A stretch of 64,000 nt of DNA from UBA11865 sp041570195 (GTDB lineage: Bacteria; Chloroflexota; Anaerolineae; Promineifilales; Promineifilaceae): the NCBI GenBank assembly GCA_041570195.1, contig JBFFWQ010000007.1, positions 1 to 64,000 of the forward strand, read 5' to 3'. The first letter of the stretch is position 1; the number at the start of each line of letters is the position of its first letter. The position numbers were made by a program, and so were the translations under genes. Positions 61,574-64,000 of this stretch are shown piece by piece. Below the pieces are notes generated by a model. That model was given only the letters and a program-made list of their open reading frames with translations, made no database searches and had not been told where the DNA came from.

Positions 61574-62638
61574 ATGAAGAAACTGATTAATGCGGTTGAA
61601 GATGTGGTCAAGGAACAGCTCGAGGGTATGGCCGCCGCCCACCCCGATCTGCTCAAGGTCCACTACGAACCTAAATACGTTTACCGGGCCGACGCGCCTG
61701 TCAAAGGCAAGGTCGCCCTGGTCTCCGGCGGCGGCAGCGGGCACGAGCCCATGCACGGCGGTTTCGTCGGCGTTGGCATGCTGGACGGCGCTTGTCCTGG
61801 CGAAGTCTTTACCTCGCCCACCCCCGACCAGATGTACGAGTGCGCCAAGGCCGTCGACGGTGGCGCGGGCGTGCTCTTCCTGGTCAAGAACTACACCGGC
61901 GACGTGATGAACTTCGAGCTGGCCGCCGAAATGGCCGCCGCCGATGGCATCAAGGTCCAGAGCATCCTCATCGACGACGACGCGGCCGTGAAAGACAGCC
62001 TATACACGGCCGGCCGGCGCGGCGTCGGCACCACGGTCTTGGCCGAGAAAATCGTCGGCGGGGCCGCCGAAGCTGGCTACGACCTGGACCAATGCGCTGA
62101 TCTATGTCGCAAAGTCAACCAATACGGCCGCTCCATCGGCATGGCCTTGACCTCTTGCATCGTCCCGGCCGCCGGTAAGCCGACCTTCGATCTGGGCGAC
62201 GACGAGTACGAGTTCGGCATCGGCATTCACGGCGAACCTGGCCGCAAGCGCTTCAAGATGCAAACGGCCGACGAGATCACCGAAATGATGTCCTTGGCCG
62301 TCATCGACGACGGCGCCTATACCCGAACCGTCCGTGAATTCGACAACGACAAAGGCGAATGGTACGACCTGGAGCTGACCGACGATCCCTTCCAATCTGG
62401 CGACCAGGTTCTGGCCTTCGTCAACAGCATGGGCGGCACACCAGTCTCCGAGCTCTATGCCGTCTATCGCAAGCTGAACGAAATCTGCGCCGCCAAGGGG
62501 CTGACCATCGTCCGCAATCTCATCGGCCCATACATCACTTCCCTGGAAATGCAAGGCTTCTCCATCACCCTACTCAAGGTAGATGATGAGATCTTGAAAT
62601 TCTGGGATGCGCCGGTAAATACGCCCGGCCTGCGCTAG
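61574..62638 (+). CDS. dhaK: Dihydroxyacetone kinase, DhaK subunit
   Basis: 354 residues. Binds dihydroxyacetone covalently through His219 in GIGIHGEPG. SGGGSGHEP (51-59) and LVKNYTGDVMNFE are further family hallmarks. DhaL adds the phosphate donor site. Ribosome site AAAGGAG. The 218-base gap to dhaL has GC-rich hairpins (62751-62783) but no strong terminator. In PEP-dependent systems a third subunit, DhaM, is needed; none is in view. Confidence 0.96.
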   Translation: MKKLINAVEDVVKEQLEGMAAAHPDLLKVHYEPKYVYRADAPVKGKVALVSGGGSGHEPMHGGFVGVGMLDGACPGEVFTSPTPDQMYECAKAVDGGAGVLFLVKNYTGDVMNFELAAEMAAADGIKVQSILIDDDAAVKDSLYTAGRRGVGTTVLAEKIVGGAAEAGYDLDQCADLCRKVNQYGRSIGMALTSCIVPAAGKPTFDLGDDEYEFGIGIHGEPGRKRFKMQTADEITEMMSLAVIDDGAYTRTVREFDNDKGEWYDLELTDDPFQSGDQVLAFVNSMGGTPVSELYAVYRKLNEICAAKGLTIVRNLIGPYITSLEMQGFSITLLKVDDEILKFWDAPVNTPGLR

Positions 62639-62856
62639 AACGCTTAACAGTACAAGTCGTTTGCTTAACAGCACGATGAGATTGGAGATCGGGACGAACG
62701 AAAGCCCAATCTCCTTTCTCCCGTTAGACCTAACCGATCACTAAGGCTTGGCGGCGCACCGATTCAAGGCCATAAAGGCGCCGCCGGGCCTGGTGGCATA
62801 AATGCTAAAGGCATGAATGCCTCCGTCACTAACCACAGAAGCGAGGGTCACTGGAA
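62639..62856 (+). other. dhaK-dhaL spacer with hairpins
   Basis: Contains AGATTGG...CCAATCT around 62680-62710 and GGCGGCGC (62751-62758) with GCGCCGCC (62776-62783). No gene. The hairpins may set the relative level of the two subunits or protect mRNA ends. Confidence 0.4.
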
Positions 62857-63489
62857 ATGACAGTTACAAGAGATCAGGTTGTCAAGTGGCTAGAATCAAC
62901 GGCCGCCGTGATGAGTGAAAACAAAACCTACTTGACCGAGTTGGATTCGCCCATTGGCGACGCCGATCACGGCATCAACATGGATCGTGGTTTTCGCAAG
63001 GTCCTGGAAAAGTTACCCGATGTGGCTGACAAGGACATTGGCAACATCCTTAAGACAACCGGGATGACCCTCATCTCTAGTGTCGGCGGCGCCAGCGGCC
63101 CGCTTTATGGCACGTTCTTCATGCGCGGCGGCATGGCCGTTGACGCCAAAGAGGAGTTGACGGGTGAAGATCTGGCCACCATGCTGCAAGCCGGCTTCGA
63201 CGGTATCGTGCAGCGTGGCCGGGCCCAGGCCGGCGACAAGACGATGGTTGATGCCTGGATCCCGGCTTTGAAGGCGCTTCATGACGGCCTTGCTACCGGC
63301 GATGACGAGATGGCAGCGCTATCGGCGTCGGTCAGTGCGGCCGAGCAAGGCATGAAAGACACCATCCCCCTCCAGGCCAGGAAAGGGCGGGCCAGTTACC
63401 TGGGCGAGCGCAGTATCGGGCACCAGGATCCAGGAGCGACCTCGTCTTACCTGATGCTCAAGGCATTGTTGGACGCGCTGGAGGGTTGA
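62857..63489 (+). CDS. dhaL: Dihydroxyacetone kinase, DhaL subunit
   Basis: 210 residues, typical length. Carries ADP/ATP and Mg2+: LDSPIGDADHGINMDRG places Asp30, Asp35 and Asp37 as metal ligands. GGASGPLYGTFF, DKTMVDAWIPA and the C-terminal GRASYLGERSIGHQDPGATS contact nucleotide. Works with DhaK. The ribosome site is weak (CACTGGAA). A 59-bp element lies in the gap to glpK. Confidence 0.96.
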   Translation: MTVTRDQVVKWLESTAAVMSENKTYLTELDSPIGDADHGINMDRGFRKVLEKLPDVADKDIGNILKTTGMTLISSVGGASGPLYGTFFMRGGMAVDAKEELTGEDLATMLQAGFDGIVQRGRAQAGDKTMVDAWIPALKALHDGLATGDDEMAALSASVSAAEQGMKDTIPLQARKGRASYLGERSIGHQDPGATSSYLMLKALLDALEG

Positions 63490-63503
63490 TACGGTGGCTC
63501 GAT

Positions 63504-63562
63504 TTCTCCGGAAACCTCGAGAAACGTTCCCCTTACATGCCTGCAAGCCAGTTTCCGGGAAG
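63504..63562 (-). repeat. 59-bp inverted-repeat element, copy 4, between dhaL and glpK
   Basis: Left arm TTCTCCGGAAAC (63504-63515) and right arm GTTTCCGGGAAG (63551-63562); one or two positions differ from the perfect arms. The interior shares GCAGGCAT with copy 2 when read on the minus strand. Confidence 0.7.
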
Positions 63563-63635
63563 ATGAATCGCTCCAGGGTTTCACAGCGCTGGAGCAGAGT
63601 CGAGACTATATCCAAAATAGAAGGAGATAAATGAA

Positions 63636-64000
63636 ATGGCAAAATATGTTGCGGCAGTAGACCAGGGTACGACCAGTACCCGTTGCATGCTGTTCGATCA
63701 CGGCGGCGGCGTCGTCAGCGTTCATCAACTTGAACACGAACAGATCTATCCCAAGGCCGGTTGGGTCGAGCATGATCCGATGGAGATCTGGGCCCGAACC
63801 CAGGACGTGGTCAAAGGCGCTGTTGAAAAGGCTGGCATCCAGCCTGGCGATATCGCCGCCGTTGGCGTCACCAACCAGCGCGAGACCACCGTCGTCTGGA
63901 ACCCCAAAACCGGCGAACCCTATTACAACGCCATCGTCTGGCAAGACACCCGTACAGACAGGATCTGCAACGAGTTGGCCAAAGATGGCGGCCAAGATCG
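63636..64000 (+). CDS. glpK: Glycerol kinase, N-terminal part, runs off the right edge
   Basis: About 121 residues visible. Start at ATG 63636; an ATG five bases earlier opens a 9-codon frame only. AAGGAG lies 9-10 bases before 63636. The sequence reads YVAAVDQGTTSTRCMLFD (phosphate-binding loop), then QIYPKAGWVEHDPMEIW and GVTNQRETTVVWN, diagnostic of FGGY-family glycerol kinase. Makes glycerol 3-phosphate from glycerol entering through GlpF. The rest of the gene is outside the window. Confidence 0.95.
   Translation, partial: MAKYVAAVDQGTTSTRCMLFDHGGGVVSVHQLEHEQIYPKAGWVEHDPMEIWARTQDVVKGAVEKAGIQPGDIAAVGVTNQRETTVVWNPKTGEPYYNAIVWQDTRTDRICNELAKDGGQD

Overview
The window looks like chromosomal DNA of a Chloroflexota bacterium (Anaerolineae/Caldilineae-like), probably a metagenome-assembled or draft genome. 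This is inferred from gene content and style rather than a marker gene: GC-rich DNA saturated with GGCCGG/CGGCCG words, Thr-Pro linkers (TPTPTATP type) between extracellular domains, single-membrane envelope proteins, a holin/phosphatase fusion, a cobalamin-dependent MetH under a SAM-I riboswitch, and gene-poor spacers filled with short dispersed repeats. No rRNA, tRNA, CRISPR array or prophage was found.

Layout. 1-2.7 kb: acyl-CoA metabolism on the minus strand (thiolase, CoA transferase, acyl-CoA dehydrogenase). 2.7-8 kb: zinc-ribbon plus SRAP DNA-repair peptidase, an inositol-monophosphatase family enzyme, a large Rieske protein and a nitronate monooxygenase. 8-11.1 kb: a decay zone with a frameshifted methyltransferase, an IS5-family (IS427-like) insertion sequence with TA target duplication, and a frameshifted glycosyltransferase. 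11.5-17.1 kb: a small hypothetical protein, two signal-less HtrA-type proteases, a NarL-type response regulator overlapping alanine racemase, and a beta-propeller lipoprotein. 17.5-20.9 kb: a cytoplasmic Cys-type sulfatase with its radical-SAM maturase. 21-27.5 kb: membrane proteins (GAP/Sap family, SulP permease, two DUF308 proteins, one of them frameshifted) and a membrane-anchored PI-PLC-like protein. 27.8-32.5 kb: argF and a heterodimeric ABC exporter. 32.7-43.2 kb: PPK2 kinase and a run of envelope genes (YqhA, a two-helix K+ channel, SH3/META protein, holin-phosphatase fusion, acidic coiled-coil protein, AI-2E permease, DUF3267-HD fusion). 43.4-47.4 kb: metH with SAM-I riboswitch. 47.7-55.4 kb: an 885-residue tethered solute-binding protein, a secreted bactofilin-like protein, an EEP hydrolase and a CtpE-like P-type ATPase. 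55.4-58.1 kb: proB and proA. 58.1-64 kb: a glycerol/dihydroxyacetone locus (DhaR-like regulator, glpF, dhaK, dhaL, glpK running off the right edge).

How the parts work together. The clearest pathway unit is the last one: GlpF admits glycerol, GlpK phosphorylates it, DhaK/DhaL phosphorylate dihydroxyacetone, and the upstream DhaR-like AAA+ regulator lacks the sigma-54 contact loop, as is known for DhaR of E. coli. The sulfatase and maturase form a second functional pair. The two ABC subunits form a third, with one degenerate and one consensus ATP site.

The most unusual non-genic signal is a family of four intergenic elements, each exactly 59 bp, with conserved inverted ends (TTTCCCGGAAAC / GTTTCCGGGAAA) and diverged interiors. 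Also present are a 120-bp two-copy repeat and several short-word repeat families placed just before ribosome binding sites.
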